Assembly (NCBI RefSeq): GCF_003402975.1
Contig: NZ_QURB01000008.1
Coordinates: 1-64,000, forward strand
Source: Brumimicrobium aurantiacum
GTDB lineage: Bacteria; Bacteroidota; Bacteroidia; Flavobacteriales_D; Crocinitomicaceae
Direction: 5' to 3'
DNA: 64,000 nucleotides
Part shown: positions 1 through 7,619 of the stretch, in pieces
Layout: each line of letters starts with the position of its first letter
How positions within the stretch are numbered: position 1 is the stretch's first letter
Translations under genes and position numbers: made by a program
The notes under the pieces: model-generated
Told to the model about the DNA's origin: nothing
Database searches by the model: none
The model's input: only the letters and a program-made list of their open reading frames with translations

Positions 1-402
1 ATTAAACCCTATTATGGTGTGACTATTATGAGTGAAATAAGTTCCAATCATGAAAATGGGTTTATTGCGGATTCTTCTTTTATTGTCGGAAATAATTATT
101 CTAAAGGCAATGGGTTCTATCCTAATTACTATAATGCTTCTGGATTCTATTATGGAACTCCTTTTTTTGGTGGATTGTCAATTGGATTTGATTTTCGTTT
201 GATTAGTACCTTGTATTTAAGCATGGATTTTGGCCTTGGCATAAAAGTAATGCGATATAAGTATTTAGAATGGTACGAAAACGAAGATTATAGAGAAATT
301 TTAGAAGGTATGCCGATTCAATCTAGAAACCTGTTATATACTAATGCGCAATTGAGCCTACGCTATGATTTTTCATTTGGAAAAAAATCTAAAAAGGAAT
401 GA
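1..402 (+). CDS. outer-membrane beta-barrel protein, 5' end outside window
   Basis: The frame is open from base 1, so the N-terminus lies outside the window; the GTG at 19 is not a credible start. The roughly 130 visible residues align end to end with the C-terminal half of the complete protein at 1425-2150, sharing the segments SGFYY-TPFFG, MRYKYLEW and EDYRE. Alternating hydrophobic/aromatic strands ending in LRYDFSFGKKSKKE fit the last strands of a small outer-membrane barrel. No substrate can be assigned. The close paralogue 1 kb downstream points to a tandem duplication later separated by the gene at 475-1428. Function is unknown; the barrel call rests on strand pattern and on the signal peptide of the paralogue. 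Confidence 0.7.
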   Translation: MKPYYGVTIMSEISSNHENGFIADSSFIVGNNYSKGNGFYPNYYNASGFYYGTPFFGGLSIGFDFRLISTLYLSMDFGLGIKVMRYKYLEWYENEDYREILEGMPIQSRNLLYTNAQLSLRYDFSFGKKSKKE

Positions 403-411
403 TAATCAATG

Positions 412-440
412 AAAACAACATAATGCTCAAAGCCTAACGC
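412..440. repeat. copy of an AAAGCCTAA-type intergenic repeat
   Basis: The gap between the first barrel fragment and the next ORF contains a run with CAAAGCCTAACGCC. Related words (TTTAAGCCTACTG, TTAAAGCCTAAAG) recur at 2180-2220, after the paralogous barrel gene, so the same short repeat follows both barrel copies. Its function is unknown. Confidence 0.4.
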
Positions 441-474
441 CAAAAAAACCAAATAATTTTCATAAATTGAAAAA

Positions 475-1428
475 ATGAAACCTGAGAATAAAAATATGAA
501 AATACTTTTGAAGAGGCAAATGACCCTCGGTTTCACTGGAGTTGCTGGGTTTCACTTATGGAATGGTAGAGCGGAACATACTGCAAATTATATTGAACTT
601 TGGAAGAACACTTTTAGAGCCCAAAACCACATGAATGGGGATGATGTGATTAGTACCTTGAGTGATGGCTGGGGCGATTGGAAGCATGGGATGGGGATAG
701 CTGAAAGAAAGTCTTCGTTGTTCGAAAGATATTCAGTAGAGCATCAATACTACACTTCGTCAGATAGAAAGAATGCAGTAGGGTATGTAAAAAACAGGAG
801 TTTTAATGTGAAAACGAGGAGTAGTTACAGTTCATTGTGTTATAATGAAGATTTCGGAGTAGTAAACAATTCTCCAAGAGATACTGAATGGAATGATGTG
901 AAAAATAGCGATCGTTTACGGGTAAAAAACCTTAAAACACATACAGAGTATCAAATTAATTGGTACAGTAATAATCAGTATATAAAAACTGACTGTATTG
1001 AGACCAATAAAAAAGATGGAGTCTGGGGCATAACTTTAGAATATCCTGAACTTACGGTAAGCCATACAGGAAGTAATGATTTGCCTGTTGTTTGGTATGT
1101 GATACAACAACAAAGTTGTAGCTCCGGAATGGTTCAGCAAGATGATATAGAAGAAGTTGAGGAAGGTATGAACAGAAAACAATTATTGAATAATCAGGAA
1201 AATAATGAAACTATTTTAAATGTTCATCCTAACCCATTTCAAAATCATATCTCTATACAAAGTCCTCAAAAAGACGAGTTGATTTTAAAGTCTATTGAAG
1301 GAAAAATTATTGATAATTATGAGATTGAGAAGGGATATTCAAGAGTGAACACTGCGAACTTATCAAGTGGTATATACATTCTCACCTTTGTCAATCAAAA
1401 TAAAACTTTTAAAGTAGTTAAGCGATGA
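475..1428 (+). CDS. T9SS-sorted surface protein, probably a 5'-truncated remnant
   Basis: The 317-residue product ends (about 240-317) in a type IX secretion type A sorting domain: HPNPF near 248, a short beta-sandwich, then GIYILTF and a basic end. T9SS cargo should begin with a Sec signal peptide, and none is present; the N-terminus (MKPENKNMKILLKRQ) leads directly into FTGVAGFHLWNG, which looks like the end of a catalytic barrel of the kind seen in secreted glycoside hydrolases. I therefore infer loss of the 5' part of a larger cell-surface enzyme. The middle (residues 80-220) looks like beta-sandwich sequence with a few cysteines. The stop overlaps the next start by 4 bp (ATGA). It could still be a genuine short gene with an unusual start. 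Confidence 0.55.
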   Translation: MKPENKNMKILLKRQMTLGFTGVAGFHLWNGRAEHTANYIELWKNTFRAQNHMNGDDVISTLSDGWGDWKHGMGIAERKSSLFERYSVEHQYYTSSDRKNAVGYVKNRSFNVKTRSSYSSLCYNEDFGVVNNSPRDTEWNDVKNSDRLRVKNLKTHTEYQINWYSNNQYIKTDCIETNKKDGVWGITLEYPELTVSHTGSNDLPVVWYVIQQQSCSSGMVQQDDIEEVEEGMNRKQLLNNQENNETILNVHPNPFQNHISIQSPQKDELILKSIEGKIIDNYEIEKGYSRVNTANLSSGIYILTFVNQNKTFKVVKR

Positions 1429-2150
1429 GAATATTAATATTTACAGTATTTTTGTTTATACTTCCCAATGGACTTACACAGATTAATGACATTAAATTAT
1501 CCTTAAAAGCAAATTATGGATTCTATACTACTATTTTCTCTAATTACGGGATTATTCTTAACTCAACTGATATTGATATTGGTCTCGTTAAGCAATCTGA
1601 AAGAGCTGTATCATATCTTAGCTTAGCATACTTATATAATACAAACTCCTTTAATATGAGACTTGATAATGGGTATGGATTGTATAACGGTCACTATTTT
1701 GGACTCACCTTTGAGCATCACTTTGTAAATGATCAAAAACGATTTAGCCCCTTTATTGGACTGTCGTTAATGAGTGAAGTTACTTCGAATTATAAAGAAG
1801 GTTTTTTATCGGGGTCATTGGAAGGAACCTATTTCCTTCCTGTAGACAGCCATGTAAAGTATTCTGAGTATAATAATGGCTATCCTTATACTTTTAACAG
1901 CTCTGGTTTTTACTATTCCACGCCTTTTTTCGGAACAGCGTCTTTCGGTTTTGATCTTCGTTTAATCAAAGATTTGCATCTTAGTTTTTCCTTGGGTTAT
2001 GGCATGCAACTTATGAGGTATAAATACTTGGAGTGGAAAAATGATGAGGATTATCGTGAAATGTTAAAAGATATTCCAATGGAAACAAGAATGTTACATT
2101 ATGTAAATGCGGAGTTGGGATTACGGTATGTGTTTTCGTTTGGGAAGTAG
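1425..2150 (+). CDS. outer-membrane beta-barrel protein
   Basis: The 241-residue protein starts with a Sec signal peptide (MRILIFTVFLFILPNGLTQ), followed by alternating amphipathic strands rich in Tyr, Phe and Gly and a terminal strand LRYVFSFGK, as in small Bacteroidota outer-membrane barrels. It starts inside the stop of the preceding surface-protein remnant (ATGA overlap), which suggests translational coupling. Its C-terminal 130 residues are clearly paralogous to the partial gene at 1-402. No family name or substrate is recognisable. The pair suggests that each barrel once sat next to its own cargo or partner gene. Confidence 0.75.
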   Translation: MRILIFTVFLFILPNGLTQINDIKLSLKANYGFYTTIFSNYGIILNSTDIDIGLVKQSERAVSYLSLAYLYNTNSFNMRLDNGYGLYNGHYFGLTFEHHFVNDQKRFSPFIGLSLMSEVTSNYKEGFLSGSLEGTYFLPVDSHVKYSEYNNGYPYTFNSSGFYYSTPFFGTASFGFDLRLIKDLHLSFSLGYGMQLMRYKYLEWKNDEDYREMLKDIPMETRMLHYVNAELGLRYVFSFGK

Positions 2151-2169
2151 CTTAAAGTTTTATGTAGTT

Positions 2170-2225
2170 GGCTATTTGCTTTAAGCCTACTGTCTATCGC
2201 TTACTGCTTAAAGCCTAAAGTCTAT
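2170..2225. repeat. AAAGCCTAAAG-type low-complexity intergenic repeat
   Basis: A stretch of near-repeats (CTTTAAGCCTACTG, TCTATCGCTTACTGC, TTAAAGCCTAAAGTC) lies between the barrel gene and the M36 promoter. A shorter relative is at 412-440. It looks like a dispersed intergenic repeat; no coding potential is seen. Confidence 0.4.
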
Positions 2226-2236
2226 AAATCAACACA

Positions 2237-2268
2237 TTTGCCAAATTCACTTATTTAAGTTACTTTTG
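2237..2268 (+). promoter_or_regulatory. Bacteroidota-type promoter of the M36 protease gene
   Basis: TTTG at 2237-2240, a 20-bp spacer and TACTTTTG at 2261-2268 match the Bacteroidota sigma-A pattern (TTTG, about 19 bp, TAnnTTTG). Transcription should start near 2274, which rules out the ATG at 2266 and leaves little leader for the one at 2275, and so selects the ATG at 2296. Confidence 0.7.
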
Positions 2269-2295
2269 GAATCCATGCTTATAAAACCCATTAAA

Positions 2296-5256
2296 ATGCG
2301 ATTAAATTTTTTTAAAATTTTCGTTTTTGTTTTGACTTTGCCTTTTGTAGCTTTAAGTCAAGATAAATCCGAATTATTACAACAAACACTTCAAGAAAAC
2401 ACCAAACAACATCAACTTTCTGAATCAGATGTTTCTAGTTGGAAGTTAATTAATCATCACACCAACGAAAAAACTGGAATTGAATTTAATTATTTGCATC
2501 AAACATTTAATGATGTTTTAATTTATAATGCGATAAGTGTCGTTGCTGTCAAAGAGGATCTTGGAATTCTCGCTTCAAATGGCTTTGTCTCAGATCTTGC
2601 TTCAAAAGTACAAACCTCAACAGCAACGATTACTCCAACAGCAGCGATTCATGCGGCGGCAAATCATTTAGGTCTCGATAATGTTGGGGACCTTAAATTG
2701 TTATCAGAAAAAGAAAACAATACTTTTGTTTTTGAAGCAAATGATCTTTCCGTAGAAACCATTGATGTTCAGTTGAAATTGTTTAAAGTAAATGAAAACT
2801 CAATGCGTGCCGCGTGGGATTTACACATCTATCAATTGGATCAAAAACATTGGTGGAGTTTAAGAGTTGATGCTCAAACAGGCGAGATCTTAGATCAAAC
2901 TGATTGGGTGGTGAGTTGTGATTTTGAGAAAGATAATACTCATAACCATTCTCACGCGGGACATCAACATACAAAATCGGAATTTATGTTTCCAATGCCA
3001 CCACAACAATCGTTTGGAAATGGTGCAGGGTATAACGTTTTTCCAATCCCTTTAGAAAGTCCGAATCATGGCCCACGTCAATTATTAATTGACCCTTCAG
3101 ATTCAATAGCCTCTCCTTTTGGATGGCACGATACAGACGGTTTAACTGGTTCTGAATATACAACAGCACAGGGTAACAATGTTTATGCAAGCGAAGATAG
3201 AGCGGATACTGATGCTTTTGGACATACTCCAGAAGGAGGAAGTACGCTTGACTTCGATTTTCCACTTGACTTTAATCTGTCTCCAATCGATTATCAAGAT
3301 GCTGCCATAACGAATTTGTTTTATATGAATAATATAATGCATGACGTTTGGTATCACTATGGATTTAACGAAGAGAGCGGAAATTTTCAAGAGAACAATT
3401 ATGCAAATGGAGGTTTTGATGATGATTACGTAAATGCACAAGCTCAAGACGGTGGTGGAATGAATAATGCGAATATGGCGACAGGTCCAGATGGGTATAA
3501 TCCAAGAATGCAAATGTATTTGTGGTCTTCGTCATCACCAGATATTATGACCGTAAATTCTCCTTCTATTTTGAGCGGTACTTATGATGCCGAACCAGCT
3601 AGTTTTGGTCCTCCTATTACAACAACCCCAATTACTGCCAACTTAGCACTTTTTGAGGACGCTACCCCAGATATAAATGATGCTTGTAGCCCGGCGGTGA
3701 ATGCAGCTATGTTGAATGGTAAAATTGTAGTGGTTAAAAGAGGAAATTGTAATTTTACTGATAAGGTAGAAAATGCTGAAAATGCAGGAGCTATTGCTGT
3801 AATTGTAGTAAATAATGGAGGGAATGTTATCTCGATGGGAGGGACAAATCCGAATATTGGAATTCCTTCAGTGATGATTTCTGCAACTGATGGAAATACC
3901 CTGATAATGCAAATTCAGAGTGGTTTAGCGGTTAATGTTACACTTCAATCCCCAACAGGATCTTTCTATAAAGATGGAGATTTTGATAATGGAATTGTTG
4001 CTCACGAATATGGTCATGGAATTTCTACTCGTTTGACGGGTGGAGCTTCAGTTTCAAATTGTTTATACAATGAAGATCAAATGGGTGAAGGTTGGTCAGA
4101 TTGGTTCGCATTAATGCTAACAATTGAACCGGGAGATCAAGCAGAGGATGTTCGAGGAATTGGAACTTATGCTACTGCTGAGCCAGTAACTGGAGGAGGA
4201 ATTCGTCCTATGCCATACAGTACAGACTTGTCGGTAAATAACATTACGTTTGCCGCAACAAATAATGTGAATGGTATTTCACAACCACATGGAATTGGAT
4301 TTGTTTGGGCTACTATGTTGTGGGATCTAAATTGGGCTTTGATTGATAAATATGGTTTTGATTCTGATGTTTATTATGGAACAGGTGGAAATAATATTGC
4401 TATGCAATTGGTGATTGATGGACTGAAACTTCAACCTTGTTCTCCAGGTTTTGTAGATGGTCGTGATGCAATTTTATTGGCAGATCAATTGAACAATAAT
4501 GGTGCAAATGAATGTCTGATTTGGAAGGTGTTTGCAGATAGAGGTCTAGGTTTTTCTGCACAACAAGGAAATACAGACGATAGAACTGATCAGGTGGAAG
4601 CCTTTGATTTACCTCCAAACCTTGTTCCATCACCAAATTATGCGGTAGTCACAGCATGTAATTCTTATACATGGCCAGTGAATGGACAAACATATACAGG
4701 TTCTGGAAATTATACACATTTGGAAGGAAGTGCAGGGGTTTGTGATGCGTTAATGTCACTTGACCTTACAATTCAAGAGATCAATACGAATGTTACCATT
4801 GCTGATTTTGGAGGTACTTTAGAAGCACCAACAGGTTATCAATCATATCAATGGATTGATTGTGGTGAAGGTAATGTTGAAATCGCAGGAGAAAACAATT
4901 CAACCTTTGAACCTTCTAATAATGGATCTTACGCAGTGATTATCGGTAACGGAACTTGTGCAGATACATCGGATTGTTTCACTTTGAACAGTGTTGGTCT
5001 TGAAACAAATGATTTTGAAGACATCAGTGTGTACCCAAATCCTACTGAAGGAAAAGTGATGGTGAACCTACCAAATAAAGTAAATCATGCAACGATTCGT
5101 GTGGTTGAAATGACAGGTAAAGTTGTTCAAGAAATGGAGATTCAAAACTCATCAGAATTTTCATTTAACCTAAAAGGTGAAAATGGTATTTACTCGATTG
5201 AAGTAAAAACAGATAATGGTGATGTTTATAGAAAACGCATCAGTAAGCTAGATTAA
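2296..5256 (+). CDS. M36-family (fungalysin) metalloprotease with PA domain and T9SS signal
   Basis: A 986-residue secreted zinc metalloprotease. Domains in order: signal peptide (MRLNFFKIFVFVLTLPFVALSQ), an FTP/PepSY-like propeptide to about residue 210, the first part of the peptidase, an inserted PA domain (about 440-550), the zinc site HEYGH (His570, Glu571, His574) with GEGWSD giving the third ligand Glu598, a Cys-containing linker domain, and a T9SS type A sorting domain over the last 80 residues (VYPNPTEGKV near the start). It should be exported by Sec, passed across the outer membrane by T9SS and anchored or released to digest proteins or peptides. The start at 2296 is chosen because the promoter at 2237-2268 overlaps the longer ORF and the signal peptide begins there. 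A strong terminator follows, so it is monocistronic. The family call is firm; the substrate is unknown. Confidence 0.93.
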   Translation: MRLNFFKIFVFVLTLPFVALSQDKSELLQQTLQENTKQHQLSESDVSSWKLINHHTNEKTGIEFNYLHQTFNDVLIYNAISVVAVKEDLGILASNGFVSDLASKVQTSTATITPTAAIHAAANHLGLDNVGDLKLLSEKENNTFVFEANDLSVETIDVQLKLFKVNENSMRAAWDLHIYQLDQKHWWSLRVDAQTGEILDQTDWVVSCDFEKDNTHNHSHAGHQHTKSEFMFPMPPQQSFGNGAGYNVFPIPLESPNHGPRQLLIDPSDSIASPFGWHDTDGLTGSEYTTAQGNNVYASEDRADTDAFGHTPEGGSTLDFDFPLDFNLSPIDYQDAAITNLFYMNNIMHDVWYHYGFNEESGNFQENNYANGGFDDDYVNAQAQDGGGMNNANMATGPDGYNPRMQMYLWSSSSPDIMTVNSPSILSGTYDAEPASFGPPITTTPITANLALFEDATPDINDACSPAVNAAMLNGKIVVVKRGNCNFTDKVENAENAGAIAVIVVNNGGNVISMGGTNPNIGIPSVMISATDGNTLIMQIQSGLAVNVTLQSPTGSFYKDGDFDNGIVAHEYGHGISTRLTGGASVSNCLYNEDQMGEGWSDWFALMLTIEPGDQAEDVRGIGTYATAEPVTGGGIRPMPYSTDLSVNNITFAATNNVNGISQPHGIGFVWATMLWDLNWALIDKYGFDSDVYYGTGGNNIAMQLVIDGLKLQPCSPGFVDGRDAILLADQLNNNGANECLIWKVFADRGLGFSAQQGNTDDRTDQVEAFDLPPNLVPSPNYAVVTACNSYTWPVNGQTYTGSGNYTHLEGSAGVCDALMSLDLTIQEINTNVTIADFGGTLEAPTGYQSYQWIDCGEGNVEIAGENNSTFEPSNNGSYAVIIGNGTCADTSDCFTLNSVGLETNDFEDISVYPNPTEGKVMVNLPNKVNHATIRVVEMTGKVVQEMEIQNSSEFSFNLKGENGIYSIEVKTDNGDVYRKRISKLD

Positions 5257-5305
5257 TTATAGATCACATTTTAAGGCTTAACTCGCCTTATATTAAATAT
5301 TATAA

Positions 5306-5350
5306 GAGGAAGAAAATTGACAATTGGTCAGAATTTTCTTCCTCTTTTTC
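5306..5350 (+). terminator. rho-independent terminator after the M36 gene
   Basis: A perfect 13-bp inverted repeat (GAGGAAGAAAATT at 5306-5318, AATTTTCTTCCTC at 5332-5344) is followed by five T residues. It lies 50 bp after the M36 stop codon. Confidence 0.85.
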
Positions 5351-5406
5351 ATAGAATAGCAACTTGTTGTAAAGCTCAATCGTTCATGTCCAAAAATTGA
5401 ATAGAT

Positions 5407-6627
5407 ATGAAAAAAATATTGTGTTTTATAATGGTACTTTGTCTTTCTTATGGTTTTAGTCAAAGTGATAAAAAAGTGCTTTTTATTGGGAACAGCTATA
5501 CAGGCGCCAACAATCTTCCGCTATTGATTTCGGAATTGGCAAATGATGCAGGAAATGGGATTTCAACAGACCAGCATATACCAGGAGGTTCGCAATTGAG
5601 TCAACATGCCGTAAATTCCACTGTATTAAATAAAATTGCATCAGAAAAATGGGATTTTGTAGTGCTTCAGGACCAAAGTCAGAAACCATCTTTTGAATAC
5701 GATTATGTTCAAAATAATGTGTATCCTTTTGCTGAAATTCTTGTTGATAGTATTTATTCAAATGATGAATGTTCGACACCTCTTTTTTATGGTACTTGGG
5801 GAAGGCAAAATGGTGATCCTCAGTGGGACAGTATCAGTACCTTTCAAAAAATGAACACACGTTTGTTTAACGCCTATTCTCATATGGCGAGTGAAGCAGA
5901 AGGTATGCTTTCTCCCGTCGGAATTGGATTTGCTCATGTATACCAAGATCCATCAGGTGTAGTTTCGTTTGGGGATTTGTATACGGGTGATGGGAGTCAT
6001 CCCACAATAAAAGGTTCATATTTAGCGGCATGTATTTTTAACAACTTGATTTTCGAAACAGTTTCTACAGGAAATAATTACTTGCCGAATGGGATGAATA
6101 CAGCTGAAGCAAATTACCTCCAAGGTGTTGCCGATCACGTAGTTTATGATGTAGATAGTGTTCAAGTGGATTTTAAACCCAATTTAAATAACAATGATTT
6201 CAATTTTACTTTGGTGGAAGAAACGGTTAGCTTGACTCCAAATGTTGTAGAAGGCACTTTTGATTACTGGGATTTTGGAGATGGACAAATATCGACACAA
6301 GAAAATGCAACACATACCTATCTCGATAATGGAACATATGAGCTGAAAATGTTTACCAAAGCGAGGTGCCAAAGCGATAGTTCAACGCAGCAAGTAGTCA
6401 TCAATACTTTAAATCTTTTGGACGAAAAAATACAATCAATTAATGTTTATCCTAATCCATCAGAAGACGGTATGTTGAATATACAATACCAAGGTAAGGA
6501 GAACTTTAAAGTAATTTCAGTACTTGGTGAAATAGTGTTTTCTGGGAATTCAAATCAAATTGAACTCAAAAGTGGACTTTACTTCATCCATTTTAATGAG
6601 CAAGTGGTAAAAGTCGTTGTGAAATAG
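5407..6627 (+). CDS. secreted SGNH/GDSL hydrolase with PKD domain and T9SS signal
   Basis: 406 residues: signal peptide (MKKILCFIMVLCLSYGFSQ), SGNH hydrolase domain (about 22-240), PKD-like domain (about 245-332, with YWDFGDG) and a T9SS type A sorting domain (about 335-406, VYPNPSEDG). The hydrolase shows block I GNSYT with nucleophile Ser30, an oxyanion Gly in PGGSQ, and the block V pair Asp195/His198 in DGSHP. The family contains surface esterases and lipases, often acting on acylated polysaccharides; the real substrate cannot be read from sequence. The PKD module usually serves as spacer or binding domain. It stands alone between the M36 terminator and the PASTA gene. The catalytic set is complete, so I expect an active enzyme. 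Confidence 0.88.
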   Translation: MKKILCFIMVLCLSYGFSQSDKKVLFIGNSYTGANNLPLLISELANDAGNGISTDQHIPGGSQLSQHAVNSTVLNKIASEKWDFVVLQDQSQKPSFEYDYVQNNVYPFAEILVDSIYSNDECSTPLFYGTWGRQNGDPQWDSISTFQKMNTRLFNAYSHMASEAEGMLSPVGIGFAHVYQDPSGVVSFGDLYTGDGSHPTIKGSYLAACIFNNLIFETVSTGNNYLPNGMNTAEANYLQGVADHVVYDVDSVQVDFKPNLNNNDFNFTLVEETVSLTPNVVEGTFDYWDFGDGQISTQENATHTYLDNGTYELKMFTKARCQSDSSTQQVVINTLNLLDEKIQSINVYPNPSEDGMLNIQYQGKENFKVISVLGEIVFSGNSNQIELKSGLYFIHFNEQVVKVVVK

Positions 6628-6767
6628 TTTTTTTCATATTCTAAAACATAATGTTATCATTTGCCTTCATCTTGAATCAATGATATAAAGACGTTTAAAA
6701 AACGTGAATTTTTGATATTTTTTGACATTCCCTGGCTAATTACTAAATAGAGTTTAAACAATTTAGT

Positions 6768-6775
6768 TAGTTTTG
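6768..6775 (+). promoter_or_regulatory. -7 element upstream of the PASTA gene
   Basis: TAGTTTTG matches TAnnTTTG 26 bp before the start codon. No clear TTTG is present at the expected -33 position, so the promoter is only partly supported. Confidence 0.45.
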
Positions 6776-6801
6776 TTTAATTATTTATTCCAATTGTAAT
6801 T

Positions 6802-7602
6802 ATGGGCTTCATTAAGAAACTAGGAAATTTTATTATTAGTCGAAAATTCATTTTAAATTTTTTGATGTTTGGGTTGGTTTGGTTTTTAATTATTTGGGGA
6901 GCAACTAGCTATTTTGATAGTTATACACGTCATGGTGAGGAGATTGAAGTGCCTAATCTTCTAGGAAATAATGTTAAAGATATTTCAACTTTAATTGGAG
7001 ATAGAGAAATTGAATATGAAATATTGGATTCCATTTACAATCCTAATCTAGTTGAAGGAACTGTTATTTATCAAAATCCGATGCCAACTGATTCTTCTGG
7101 ACTTTCAGTTAAATCTAATCGCGTCGTGAAAGTAAGGGTTTCAAAACGCTCTCGATTGGTTAATGTTCCAATTGTTGTGAGTAAAAGTCACCGCTTCGCA
7201 GAAGCCATTTTAATGACCAAAGGATTAAGAACACGTGTGAATTTTGTTCCTAGTAACGAAGATCAAGGAAGTGTTATTTCTCAAAAGTATAAAGGAAAAA
7301 GTATCGAAAGTAACCAACAAGTGCCAATAAACTCTGTTATTGAATTAACCGTTGGAAAAAGAACACAAGGAGAAATGGTGTCTATCCCTAATCTTAATGG
7401 ACTTACAATAAATGAAGCGGAAAAACGTTTTCCAAGTAGTTCTAGTTTAAGATTGTATGCTGTTTTTAATAATTGTGAAACGAAAAGTGATAGTCTTCAA
7501 GCTAGAGTTACCCGTCAAACGCCTGTTGCATCAGATAGCAGCCAGATACCTGAAGGGTCAACAATTACCATATTTTTATCTCCTGGTGCAAACGGAGAAT
7601 AA
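6802..7602 (+). CDS. membrane-anchored protein with three PASTA domains
   Basis: 266 residues with one N-terminal transmembrane segment (about 17-37) and a periplasmic part made of three consecutive PASTA-like repeats (about 47-112, 117-186, 190-264), each beginning with a VPNLLG or IPNLNG type motif and ending in a short beta-hairpin. PASTA domains bind or sense peptidoglycan-related ligands, or act as spacers, in penicillin-binding proteins and Ser/Thr kinases. Here no kinase or transpeptidase domain is attached, so it is a stand-alone periplasmic PASTA protein. It leads an apparent operon with a T9SS cargo gene (17-bp gap) and an RluD-type gene (2-bp gap). A role in cell-envelope maintenance is inference. 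Confidence 0.88.
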   Translation: MGFIKKLGNFIISRKFILNFLMFGLVWFLIIWGATSYFDSYTRHGEEIEVPNLLGNNVKDISTLIGDREIEYEILDSIYNPNLVEGTVIYQNPMPTDSSGLSVKSNRVVKVRVSKRSRLVNVPIVVSKSHRFAEAILMTKGLRTRVNFVPSNEDQGSVISQKYKGKSIESNQQVPINSVIELTVGKRTQGEMVSIPNLNGLTINEAEKRFPSSSSLRLYAVFNNCETKSDSLQARVTRQTPVASDSSQIPEGSTITIFLSPGANGE

Positions 7603-7619
7603 TTAGGAAAATAGCAAAC

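Noticed and set aside
2266-2295. Longer start of the M36 protease
   Set aside because: The TACTTTTG promoter element overlaps it and the signal peptide begins at 2296.
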